64,000 bases of DNA from Roseovarius nubinhibens ISM (GTDB taxonomy: Bacteria; Pseudomonadota; Alphaproteobacteria; Rhodobacterales; Rhodobacteraceae): the NCBI RefSeq assembly GCF_000152625.1, contig NZ_CH724156.1:3030602-3094601 (forward strand), read 5' to 3'. Below, in pieces: positions 38,504-46,727 of this stretch. The number at the start of each line of letters is the position of its first letter. The first letter of the stretch is position 1. Under the pieces are notes generated by a model. It saw only the letters and a program-made list of their open reading frames with translations, was not told the DNA's origin and ran no database searches. The translations under genes were made by a program, and so were the position numbers.

Positions 38504-41237
38504 TCCGATCAGCAAGGTGAAACTGGGGTTCACCCTCAATGGCGCGGCGGTCGAGATCGCGCCGGAGGCGGGCGAGCGCCTGTCGCAGAGCCTGCGCGAG
38601 AGGCTTGGCCGGCGCGACGTCAAGATCGGCTGTGACGCGGGCGATTGCGGGGCCTGTTCGGTGCTCATCGAGGGCGAGAACCATTGCGCCTGTCTGGTGG
38701 CGGCGCATCAGGTGCAGGGGCTGCGGGTCGAGACGCTCGCCGGTCTGGTCGAGCGCGAGCCGATCACCCAAGGGCTGATGGAGCGGTTCCAGGATCATGG
38801 CGCGGCGCAATGCGGGATCTGCACGCCGGGGATGATGGTGTCGGCGACGGCGCTGTTGCGCGAAGAGCCCGCGCCGAGCGACACCCAGATCGAGGATGCG
38901 CTGGGCGGGGTTCTGTGCCGCTGTACCGGCTATCGCAAGATCATCGACGCGGTGGCCGGACGCGCGCCGCGGCTCGATGGGCGGGCCGAGGTCGGCGGCG
39001 CGATCCGGCGGCTCGATGGGCTGGCCAAGGTGCGCGGCGAAGAGCGGTTCGGCGATGATGTGGCACCGCAAGGCACGCTCGAGCTGGTGGTGATCCGCTC
39101 GCCGCATGCGCGGGCCGGGTTTGAATTTGGCGATCTGGAGGCCTGGGCCGCCGCGACGCCGGGGGTGGTCACGGTGCTCACCGCTGCGGATATTCCCGGC
39201 GAGAATTGTTTCGGGGTGATCCCGCCCTTTGCCGATCAGCCGGTCTTTGCCGAAGGTGAGGCACGGTTTCGGGGCGAGGCAGTGGCGGCGGTGGTGCTGA
39301 CACCCGAGGCGCGGCGCGACTTTGCGCAGGGCGATTTCCCGGTGACCTGGCAGGAGCGCCCGGCGGTGATGGGCGTGGCCGAGGCGCGGGAAGAGGGGGC
39401 GCCGCAGCTTCATGAGGGGCGCGCGGGCAATCTGATGATCACCGGTTTTGTCGCGCGGGGCGATGCCGAGGCGGCGCTTGGTCGTGCCGAGGTCGTGGTC
39501 GAGGGCCGGTTCGAGAGCGGGTTTGTGGAACATGCCTATATCGAGCCGGAGGCGGGGTTTGCCCAGATGGCGGGCGACAAGGTGGAAATCCACGCCTGTA
39601 CGCAAGCGCCGGTGATGGATCTCGAGGCGCTGGAGATCATTCTCGGGATGGATCGCAGCCGCATTCGCATCGTGCCGACGGGCGTTGGCGGCGGCTTTGG
39701 CTCCAAGCTCGATATCTCGGTGCAGCCCTTCCTCGCGCTGGCGGCGCTGAAGACCGGGCAGCCGGTGCGCATCGCCTATAGCCGCACGGAATCGATGCAA
39801 TCGACCACCAAGCGCCACCCGTCGCAGATTCATCTGCGGATCGGGGCGGATGGCGAGGGGCGGCTCTGTGGCTTTGCCTTTGACGGGGATTTCAACACCG
39901 GGGCCTATGCGTCCTGGGGGCCGACTGTGGCCAACCGGGTGCCGGTCCATGCCTCGGGGCCCTATCAGCTTGGCGATTATCGGGCCGAGGCGCGGGGCAT
40001 TCACACCCATTGCCCGCCCTCGGGGGCGTTTCGTGGCTTTGGCGTGCCGCAGGCGGCGATTGCGCAAGAGAGCCTGTTTGACGAATTGGCGGGCAAGCTT
40101 GGTCTCGATCCGCTGGAGTTTCGCATTCAGAACGCGCTGCGCGATGGGGTGCCGACGGTCTGCGGGCAGGTGTTCGGGCAGGGCGTCGGCATCGGTGCCT
40201 GTCTCGAGGCGCTGCGCCCGGCCTGGGCCGAGCTGCGCGCCGAGGCGGAGGCGTTCAACCTCGACCAAGCCGGGCCTTTGCGGCGTGGCGTCGGTGTGGC
40301 GGCGGGCTGGTACGGCTGTGGCAATACCTCGCTGCCGAACCCATCGACCATTCGCGCCGGGCTGCGCCCGGATGGGCAGGTGGTGCTGCATCAGGGCGCG
40401 ATGGATATCGGGCAAGGCGCGAATACGGTCATCTCGCAGGTCTTTGCCAGCGCCTTGGGCCTCGCGGCGGATCGCCTTGTGCTGATCGGGGCGGATACGG
40501 ATGTGACGCCGGATGCGGGCAAGACCTCGGCCTCGCGTCAGACCTTTGTGTCGGGCAATGCGGCCAAGCTCTGTGGCGCGGCGCTGCGCGGCGAGATCCT
40601 GCGCGCGATGAACGCGGGCGAGGGCGCGGTGCTGCGGTTTGAGGCGGGGGCGGTTCTGGCCGAAGAGAACGGACGGCAGCAGCGGCTCGACCTCGCGGCG
40701 CTGCCGATGGATGATCTGGGCTATGTGATGCGGGCCGAAGAGACCTATGACCCGCCGACCAAGCCGCTCGACGAGAACGGGCAGGGCGAGCCCTATGCCC
40801 AGTTCGGCTATGCCGCGCATCTGGCGATGGTCGAGGTGGACACGCGGCTCGGCACTGTGCGGGCGCGGAAATTCGTGGCGGCGCATGATGTCGGGCGGGC
40901 GATCAACCCGATGCTGGTCGAGGGCCAGATCGAGGGCGGCATTGCGCAGGGGCTCGGCATGGCGCTGATGGAGGAATACCTGCCGGGGCGGACGGAAAAC
41001 CTGCATGATTATCTGATCCCGACCATTGGGGACATTCCCCCGGTGCAATCGCTCATCATCGAAGTGCCGGATGCGCATGGGCCCTATGGGGCCAAGGGGC
41101 TTGGCGAACATGTGCTGATCCCGACGGCGCCTGCGATCCTCAATGCGATTGCCCATGCCACCGGGGTCCGGATGCGGTCGGTGCCGGTGACGCCGTCGAA
41201 ACTGGCGGCTGCGTTGAAAGGGGACAAGAATGGCTGA
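38496..41237 (+). CDS. Molybdenum hydroxylase, fused 2Fe-2S and molybdopterin subunit
   Basis: The 913-residue protein begins with a 2Fe-2S domain (GCDAGDCGACSVLIEG) and a second cluster domain (QCGICTPGMM and LCRCTGYRKI). It continues as a xanthine dehydrogenase-type molybdopterin subunit from about residue 165. GVGGGFGSK and GAFRGFG bind the cofactor. The catalytic glutamate is in GAKGLGEHVL near the C-terminus. Fusion of small and large subunits with a separate FAD subunit is less common than three separate genes. I chose ATG 38496 because it overlaps the FAD subunit and matches the ferredoxin-like start. Confidence 0.88.
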   Translation: MTDPISKVKLGFTLNGAAVEIAPEAGERLSQSLRERLGRRDVKIGCDAGDCGACSVLIEGENHCACLVAAHQVQGLRVETLAGLVEREPITQGLMERFQDHGAAQCGICTPGMMVSATALLREEPAPSDTQIEDALGGVLCRCTGYRKIIDAVAGRAPRLDGRAEVGGAIRRLDGLAKVRGEERFGDDVAPQGTLELVVIRSPHARAGFEFGDLEAWAAATPGVVTVLTAADIPGENCFGVIPPFADQPVFAEGEARFRGEAVAAVVLTPEARRDFAQGDFPVTWQERPAVMGVAEAREEGAPQLHEGRAGNLMITGFVARGDAEAALGRAEVVVEGRFESGFVEHAYIEPEAGFAQMAGDKVEIHACTQAPVMDLEALEIILGMDRSRIRIVPTGVGGGFGSKLDISVQPFLALAALKTGQPVRIAYSRTESMQSTTKRHPSQIHLRIGADGEGRLCGFAFDGDFNTGAYASWGPTVANRVPVHASGPYQLGDYRAEARGIHTHCPPSGAFRGFGVPQAAIAQESLFDELAGKLGLDPLEFRIQNALRDGVPTVCGQVFGQGVGIGACLEALRPAWAELRAEAEAFNLDQAGPLRRGVGVAAGWYGCGNTSLPNPSTIRAGLRPDGQVVLHQGAMDIGQGANTVISQVFASALGLAADRLVLIGADTDVTPDAGKTSASRQTFVSGNAAKLCGAALRGEILRAMNAGEGAVLRFEAGAVLAEENGRQQRLDLAALPMDDLGYVMRAEETYDPPTKPLDENGQGEPYAQFGYAAHLAMVEVDTRLGTVRARKFVAAHDVGRAINPMLVEGQIEGGIAQGLGMALMEEYLPGRTENLHDYLIPTIGDIPPVQSLIIEVPDAHGPYGAKGLGEHVLIPTAPAILNAIAHATGVRMRSVPVTPSKLAAALKGDKNG

Positions 41238-42720
41238 TACCAAGCGTGAGGCGCCGGAGAAAATCCGCTGTGATGCCTGCCCGGTCCTGTGCTTTATCGC
41301 CGAAGGGCGGTCGGGGGCCTGTGACCGCTATGGCAATGAGGGCGGCAAGCTCGTCCGGCTCGACCCGTTGACCATCATCGAGAACACGATCGAGAGCGGC
41401 GCCAAGGCGGTGCCCTTTCTCAAGGATGGTGACGGCATGGATTGGGATGGCGATCTGGTCCAGTCGCAACGCCCCTTTGTCACGGCGGTGGGCGCCGGCA
41501 CCACCTATCCCGATTACAAGCCCGCGCCCTTTATCGTGAGCCAGGAGGTCAATGGCGCCGATATGGTGACCATCGTGACCGAGGGCATTTTCAGCTATTG
41601 CGGCGTCAAGGTGAAGATCGACACGGATCGGTTCATCGGCCATGAACGCGCGGTGGTGCGCGTCGATGGCGAGCCGGTGGGCCATGTGATGACCAGCGAA
41701 TACGGATCAAAGATGCTGTCGCTCGGCGGGGTCGAGCATCTTACCGGCGGGTCCAAGAAAGAGGGCCGGGTGACCTGTGACGCGCTGCTCAAACTGTGCA
41801 ATCGCGAGGCGGTGGAGATGACCATAGACGAGGGCGCGACGCTGGTCGTGCAAGCCGGTGAGCCGCCCATCGTCAATGGCGAGCCGGAGCGGCTCATGCG
41901 GGTCGGCTGTGGCTCCGCGACCATCGGCATGTTTGCCTCGCAATGGGTCGATCATGTCGATGAGGTGATCGTGGTCGATGACCATATCACCGGGGTTCTG
42001 TCAGAGCATCAGGCGGGCAAGATGCTCGACGTGAAGCCGACGGGGATCAAGATCAATGGCCGCCGCTCGACGCCGGGGCGGTATTTCCAGGTGGCCAATC
42101 CCGGCACCGGTTGGGGCGGGACGGATATTGATGATCCGCTGACCATTCTCAAGCCAGCCGATGCCAAGCTCGCCTGGGAGGGGCTGCGGCTCTTGATGGT
42201 GTCGACCACCGGCGAGCAATATGCCTATTTCGAGCTCGATGCGGCGCTGGAGCCGGTGGCGAAACCGCTGCCCGAGGCGTTGCAGCAATCGGTCGAGCGG
42301 ATCGCGGAGAATTGCGAGCCGTCGCTTTGTTCGGTGCTTTTCATGGGCGGCGCGGGCGGGTCGCTGCGCGCGGGCGTCACAGAAAACCCGGTGCGGCTCA
42401 CCCGGTCGGTGAAACAATCGCTCACCCATGTCTCCTGTGGCGGGGCCGATGCCTATGTCTGGCCCGGCGGCGGGATCACGGTGATGGCCGATGTGCTCGA
42501 CATGCCGCCCAACAGTTTCGGCTATGTGCCGACCCCGGCGCTGGTCGCGCCGATCGAGTTCACCATGCGGCTCAGCGATTATATCACGCTCGGCGGTCAT
42601 GCCGATCATGTGCGCCCGCTCGCCGATGCGATCCCCGAGGGCGCGCGGCGGGTGGCGCGGATCGATCCCGATGCGAACCCGGTGGCGCGGCATAATTTCC
42701 GCTGGGACGACGAGGGCTAG
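41230..42720 (+). CDS. hnr: 6-hydroxynicotinate reductase-like iron-sulfur enzyme
   Basis: This 496-residue protein resembles the ferredoxin-dependent 6-hydroxynicotinate reductase family, which reduces the pyridone ring to tetrahydro-oxonicotinate, the substrate of enamidase. Four N-terminal cysteines (C14, C17, C21, C31 in CDACPVLC and GACDRYG) can bind one 4Fe-4S cluster. The rest contains GIFSYCGVKVKIDTDRF and glycine-rich blocks (MGGAGGSLRAG, WPGGGITVMADV). It overlaps the hydroxylase gene by eight bases. A ferredoxin reductase in the same regulon could supply electrons. The activity is unproven in this group. Confidence 0.75.
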   Translation: MADTKREAPEKIRCDACPVLCFIAEGRSGACDRYGNEGGKLVRLDPLTIIENTIESGAKAVPFLKDGDGMDWDGDLVQSQRPFVTAVGAGTTYPDYKPAPFIVSQEVNGADMVTIVTEGIFSYCGVKVKIDTDRFIGHERAVVRVDGEPVGHVMTSEYGSKMLSLGGVEHLTGGSKKEGRVTCDALLKLCNREAVEMTIDEGATLVVQAGEPPIVNGEPERLMRVGCGSATIGMFASQWVDHVDEVIVVDDHITGVLSEHQAGKMLDVKPTGIKINGRRSTPGRYFQVANPGTGWGGTDIDDPLTILKPADAKLAWEGLRLLMVSTTGEQYAYFELDAALEPVAKPLPEALQQSVERIAENCEPSLCSVLFMGGAGGSLRAGVTENPVRLTRSVKQSLTHVSCGGADAYVWPGGGITVMADVLDMPPNSFGYVPTPALVAPIEFTMRLSDYITLGGHADHVRPLADAIPEGARRVARIDPDANPVARHNFRWDDEG

Positions 42721-43569
42721 ATGGGGGACGCGGCACCAGAGCGGCTGCATCTGCAGCACGGGCCGATTGACCTGTTGATCGAGGCCGAGCCTGAGGCGCT
42801 GCGCGCGGCGGCTTTTGCGGCGGCTCAGGGCGTCTTTCAAGGCTTGCTGGAGGCTTTGGTGGATGAGCTGCCGGAATTGCGCCGGGCCGCGCCCATCGCG
42901 CCGGTGCACGGCCCGGTGGCGCAGCGCATGGCCTGTGCCGTGGCCGCGCATGCCGAGCACGGGTTTGTCACGCCGATGGCGGCGGTGGCGGGGGCGGTGG
43001 CCGATGAGGTGCTCGACGCGATGCGCCATGCCGCGCCGCTCAGCCGGGCCTTTGTCAACAATGGCGGCGATATCGCGCTGGGCCTCACGGAAGGCCAGAG
43101 CTACCGCGTGGCGATCAGCAGCCGCGAGGGGCGTATTCTCGGCCATGTCTCGGTGCGGGGCGGCGATGGGGTCGGCGGTATCGCCACCAGCGGCCAGGGC
43201 GGGCGCAGCCTGTCGTGCGGCATTGCCGAGAGCGTGACGGTGCTGGCGGCGACGGCGGCGGATGCGGATGTGGCGGCGACGCTGATTGCCAATGCGGTCG
43301 ATCTGCCGCACCATCCGCGGATCAGCCGTGCCCCGGCCTGTGATCTCGCGCCTGACAGTGATCTTGGCGCGCGGCTCGTGGTCACCGGGGTGCCGCGCCT
43401 GTCGGGCGATGAGATCGAGATGGCGCTGGCCGAGGGGGGCAGGCGGGCCGAGCGCATGCTGGCCGAGGGTCGGATCAAGGGCGCGATGCTGTGTTTGCAA
43501 GGGCAGGCACGGGTCATCGGGTCCGGTGCAATTGCAGAATTGGAGGGGCATGCAGATGTCGATGCTTAA
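42721..43569 (+). CDS. UPF0280 family protein (ApbE-like fold)
   Basis: The 282-residue protein belongs to UPF0280, related in fold to the flavin transferase ApbE. The landmark is AVAGAVADEVLDAM followed by AFVNNGGDIALGL, which resembles the ApbE NAGGDI motif. Its biochemical role is unknown. It starts on the base after the stop of the reductase gene and overlaps the next gene by 14 bases, so it is tightly tied to ring reduction. It may modify or assist the reductase; this is a guess from position. Confidence 0.8.
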   Translation: MGDAAPERLHLQHGPIDLLIEAEPEALRAAAFAAAQGVFQGLLEALVDELPELRRAAPIAPVHGPVAQRMACAVAAHAEHGFVTPMAAVAGAVADEVLDAMRHAAPLSRAFVNNGGDIALGLTEGQSYRVAISSREGRILGHVSVRGGDGVGGIATSGQGGRSLSCGIAESVTVLAATAADADVAATLIANAVDLPHHPRISRAPACDLAPDSDLGARLVVTGVPRLSGDEIEMALAEGGRRAERMLAEGRIKGAMLCLQGQARVIGSGAIAELEGHADVDA

Positions 43570-44137
43570 GATACGCAAGACCATGGTTGTGGTCGAGGAA
43601 ATCCACCATGAGGGCGGGCCGGTGGCGGACACGCCTTTGTTGCGCGGCGCGGCGCTGGCGGTGGTGAAGAACCCCTATGCCGGGCGGTATGAGCCGGATA
43701 TTCAACCCTTTATGGACGATCTGCGCCCGCTGGGCCTCCAATTGGCGGAACGGCTCGCCGAGGCGCTGGGCGGGGCGGAGGCCATCGAGGGCTATGGCAA
43801 GGCGTCGGTGGTGGGCGAGGGCGGTGAGCTTGAGCATGGCGCGCTCTGGCATGCGCCGGGGGGCTATGCGATGCGCGAGGTTCTGGGCGGGGCCAAGGCG
43901 ATTGTGCCCTCGTCGAAAAAGCTCGGCGGGCCGGGGGTGCGGATCGACGTGCCGATCACCCATATCGACGCGAGCTATGTGCGCAGCCATTTCGACAGTA
44001 TGGAGCTCGGGCTCAACGATGCGCCGCGCGCCGATGAAATGCTGGTGGCGCTGGTGATGACCACCGGGCCGCGCATTCACGCGCGGGCGGGCGGGCTCGC
44101 CGCGTCGGAGATCAAGGGAGAGGATGGATTGCGATGA
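43556..44137 (+). CDS. DUF1185 (amino acid synthesis family) protein, first copy
   Basis: The 193-residue protein is a DUF1185 (PF06684) member, a family with a chorismate-mutase-like trimeric fold and no proven reaction. Conserved landmarks are EIHHEGG, KNPYAGRY, GYGKASVVGEGGELEH, PSSKK, YVRSHFD and DAPRADE. ATG 43556 is spaced seven bases from GGAGGGG. It overlaps UPF0280 upstream and its paralogue downstream (ATGA). Placement suggests a step after or beside ring opening. Confidence 0.85.
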   Translation: MSMLKIRKTMVVVEEIHHEGGPVADTPLLRGAALAVVKNPYAGRYEPDIQPFMDDLRPLGLQLAERLAEALGGAEAIEGYGKASVVGEGGELEHGALWHAPGGYAMREVLGGAKAIVPSSKKLGGPGVRIDVPITHIDASYVRSHFDSMELGLNDAPRADEMLVALVMTTGPRIHARAGGLAASEIKGEDGLR

Positions 44138-44718
44138 AAGCCAAGATCAGGAAAACGGCCGTTTTTGTCGAAGAGACCCATATCGAGGGCGGCCGCGAGA
44201 TCAGCCCGGCCACCCGCAAGGCGGTGGCGGCGGCGGTGATCGAGAATCCCTATGCCGGGGAATATGTCGAGGATCTGAGCCTTCTGATGGAGGTGGGCGA
44301 GGAGCTTGGCGCGCTTTTGGGCGAGAAATGCGTCAAGGCGCTCGGCATTCGGCCAGAGCAGGCCGAGAGCTATGGCAAGGCGGCGATGGTGGGCGAGAAC
44401 GGCGAGCTGGAACATGCCGCGGCGATCCTGCATCCCAAGATGGGCGCGCCCTTGCGCAAGGCGGTCGAGAAGGGCGCGGCGCTGGTGCCCTCGTCCAAGA
44501 AGCGGGGCGGCATGGGGCAGGATCTCGACGTGCCGTTGGGGCATAAGGATGCGGCCTATGTGCGGAGCCATTTCGACGGGATCGAAATCCGCATCAGCGA
44601 CGCGCCGCGGGCCAATGAAATCCTCGTGGCGATTGCAGTGACCGATAGTGGTCGGCCGCTGCCACGGGTGGGCGGGCTCACCGCCGGGGAGGCCGAGGGC
44701 AAGGACGGGTTGCGTTAA
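44134..44718 (+). CDS. DUF1185 (amino acid synthesis family) protein, second copy
   Basis: The 194-residue paralogue keeps HIEGGREIS, NPYAGEYVEDLS, SYGKAAMVGENGELEH, VPSSKKRGG, YVRSHFDG and DAPRANE. It differs from copy one near the C-terminus, where the MTTGPRIHAR segment is replaced by VTDSGRPLPRVGG. Two tandem copies may form a mixed oligomer or act in successive steps. It is the last gene of the operon begun at 37646. A short G+C-rich inverted region follows but no clear T-run. Confidence 0.85.
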   Translation: MKAKIRKTAVFVEETHIEGGREISPATRKAVAAAVIENPYAGEYVEDLSLLMEVGEELGALLGEKCVKALGIRPEQAESYGKAAMVGENGELEHAAAILHPKMGAPLRKAVEKGAALVPSSKKRGGMGQDLDVPLGHKDAAYVRSHFDGIEIRISDAPRANEILVAIAVTDSGRPLPRVGGLTAGEAEGKDGLR

Positions 44719-44794
44719 GCCGCAAGTGACCGTCACAGCGAGAGGCGCGTTCCCAGCGGGGCGCGCCTTTTGCATTGCGGGGAGGCGGCCGGAG

Positions 44795-44823
44795 TTGACA
44801 GGGGGCGTGGGGCTTGATAGTCA
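44795..44823 (+). promoter_or_regulatory. Probable promoter of the reductase gene
   Basis: TTGACA at 44795-44800 is followed after 17 bases by TAGTCA, a weak -10 that abuts operator C. The -35 is the same as in the hydroxylase operon promoter. Confidence 0.5.
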
Positions 44824-44836
44824 TTAGTATGCTAAC
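44823..44836. promoter_or_regulatory. MarR-type operator C (ferredoxin reductase promoter)
   Basis: ATTAGTATGCTAAC matches the reverse complement of operator B at 13 of 14 positions. It lies 28 bases before the start of the reductase gene. Confidence 0.7.
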
Positions 44837-44863
44837 AAATAATCAAGCCGGAAAGCGTCAGAC

Positions 44864-45679
44864 ATGGATGAGATTGCCCAGCCTGTGAAGCCCCAAGACT
44901 TTGCCATTCCCGCCGGTGTCTTTGCCGAGACGGTGACCGAGGTGCAGCATTACACCGATCACCTCTTTCGGTTTCGTATCACCCGGCCTGCGAGTTTCCG
45001 GTTCCGGTCGGGCGAGTTTGTGATGATCGGGCTGCCCAATGCGGAAAAGCCGGTGTTTCGCGCCTATTCCATCGCCAGCCCGTCCTGGGATGAGGAGATC
45101 GAGTTTTTCTCGATCAAAGTGCCCGATGGGCCGCTGACCCAGCATCTGCAGAAGCTGCGCGAGGGCGATACGGTGCTGATGCGGCGCAAGCCGACGGGGA
45201 CGCTGGTCAATGATGCGCTCTTGCCGGGCAAGCGGCTCTATATGTTCTCGACCGGCACCGGGATCGCGCCTTTTGCGTCGCTCATTCGCGACCCGGAGAC
45301 CTATGAGAAATTCGATGAGGTGATCCTCACCCATACCTGTCGGCAGGTGGCCGAGCTGCGCTATGGGCAGGAGTTGGTGGCGGCGCTGCAAGATGATCCC
45401 CTGGTGGGCGAGATGGCGCGGGCGCAGCTGCGGCATTATTGCTCTGTGACGCGTGAGGCGTTTCCGGTGACGGGGCGGATCACCGATCTCATGGAAAGTG
45501 GAAAGATCTTCGAGGATCTCGGCGTGGCGCCGATTGCGCCGGAGACGGATCGCGGCATGATCTGCGGCTCGATGATGATGCTGCGCGACACCAAGGCGCA
45601 GCTCGAAGCGTTCGGGCTTGAGGAGGGGGCGAATAACAAGCCCGCGACCTTTGTGGTGGAACGGGCCTTTGTAGACTAG
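44864..45679 (+). CDS. Ferredoxin--NADP reductase
   Basis: This 271-residue FAD enzyme moves electrons between NADPH and ferredoxin or flavodoxin. The FAD motif RAYSIASPSWD and the NADP-binding block FSTGTGIAPFASLIRDP are clear, and the end VVERAFVD is typical of bacterial FPR. It carries its own operator C, so it is probably induced with the pyridine genes and could reduce the ferredoxin used by the hydroxynicotinate reductase-like enzyme. A general copy may exist elsewhere. Its stop is one base from the convergent FRG gene. Confidence 0.92.
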   Translation: MDEIAQPVKPQDFAIPAGVFAETVTEVQHYTDHLFRFRITRPASFRFRSGEFVMIGLPNAEKPVFRAYSIASPSWDEEIEFFSIKVPDGPLTQHLQKLREGDTVLMRRKPTGTLVNDALLPGKRLYMFSTGTGIAPFASLIRDPETYEKFDEVILTHTCRQVAELRYGQELVAALQDDPLVGEMARAQLRHYCSVTREAFPVTGRITDLMESGKIFEDLGVAPIAPETDRGMICGSMMMLRDTKAQLEAFGLEEGANNKPATFVVERAFVD

Positions 45680-45680
45680 G

Positions 45681-46547
45681 CTATTCCTGCGGCGGGCGCG
45701 GGTAATATTGACGGCTCAGCCAGGCGCAGAGCCCGTCGAGCCCGGGAAAGAGCACCCGTTCGGTGATGTTCGACTGGTCGAGCTTGTCGCGGATTTCCCA
45801 TTTGAGTTCCGCCGGGATCACCACTTTTTGCCAGATGTTGGGATTGTCGCAGAGCCATGTGTCGAGGCCTCCGGCCTCGCCGATCTGCACCGAGAAACAG
45901 GCGTATTGGTTGACGATCCGGGCGCTGAGCGAGGGCGGTTCAAAGAAGAGGACCTGCCCGGCGGTGTTGCGCTGCGGGGCGCTGAGTTCCTCGAAACTGG
46001 CGATCTCTTCCGAGAGCATTTCATCGGTGAAGACATGCGCGCCCTGAGCCCGCAGCAGCCCCCGGAGATTGTCGGAGAGAAGGTCATGAGCGCGGTGGCT
46101 GTCGACCATCCAGATCGCACCATCGCGGTCGAATTCCTGGAAATCCCAACAGGCGAAATGGGCGGCGATGAGCGGCGAATAGGTCCAGTCCAAGAGCCGC
46201 GTCGGCAGCCCGTGGTGCTGGGCCAGCGCGATCCAGTGCCAGAAGTTCGACGGCTCATGCTCATTCGGTTCGAGATGGGAGCGGGCGTATTTCTTGAAAT
46301 TGCGCAGCAGGTGTTTTTCCAGCACCACCTGCCGCCCGTCATGGCGCGAGAGCCCCGAGGATAGCGGCACATCGGCGCGGGAATGGCCGCGAAAGAGATG
46401 ATGCGAGCGGTGGCGCAGCATGCGCGGGTTCCACGCATCCTCGAGCAAGACCTCCTGCAGCTCGCCCCAAGAGCCGATACGCCTTGTGCGGGCGTCCAGG
46501 ACGGTTTCTATGCCGGTCGGATCGGTGGGCGAAAAGCGGTCGGTCAT
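45681..46547 (-). CDS. FRG-domain protein
   Basis: The 288-residue protein shows the FRG domain: HLFRGHSRADVPLSSGLSR near residue 50 and AQHHGLPTRLLDWTYSPLIAAHFA near residue 112. No molecular function is established for the domain; it is often found in accessory or defence-like contexts. AGGGAG precedes ATG 46547. It is convergent with the reductase gene and divergent from the transporter genes, so it sits inside the island. No signal peptide is seen. Confidence 0.8.
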   Translation of the reverse strand: MTDRFSPTDPTGIETVLDARTRRIGSWGELQEVLLEDAWNPRMLRHRSHHLFRGHSRADVPLSSGLSRHDGRQVVLEKHLLRNFKKYARSHLEPNEHEPSNFWHWIALAQHHGLPTRLLDWTYSPLIAAHFACWDFQEFDRDGAIWMVDSHRAHDLLSDNLRGLLRAQGAHVFTDEMLSEEIASFEELSAPQRNTAGQVLFFEPPSLSARIVNQYACFSVQIGEAGGLDTWLCDNPNIWQKVVIPAELKWEIRDKLDQSNITERVLFPGLDGLCAWLSRQYYPRPPQE

Positions 46548-46648
46548 GACATCTCCCTCTGGGTCGGGGTGACATTCCGGTTCTGGCGTGCCGGGATTGT
46601 CATCCTTATAGAATAATCGCGTGGTAGCGCAGGAAAATCACAAAAATG

Positions 46649-46678
46649 TTGACTCGCGAGTACAGTCGTTCGTAGGCT
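46649..46678 (+). promoter_or_regulatory. Probable promoter of the transporter operon
   Basis: TTGACT (46649-46654) lies 18 bases from TAGGCT (46673-46678), a weak -10 inside operator D. Confidence 0.4.
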
Positions 46679-46681
46679 AAC
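46668..46681. promoter_or_regulatory. MarR-type operator D (TRAP transporter operon)
   Basis: GTTCGTAGGCTAAC matches the palindrome GTTAGTATGCTAAC at 12 of 14 positions, with both ends of the arms intact. It lies 47 bases before the binding-protein gene. Confidence 0.55.
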
Positions 46682-46727
46682 AATAATAACAATAAAATAA
46701 TCGTCTTTCCAACAGGAGACCAACCCC

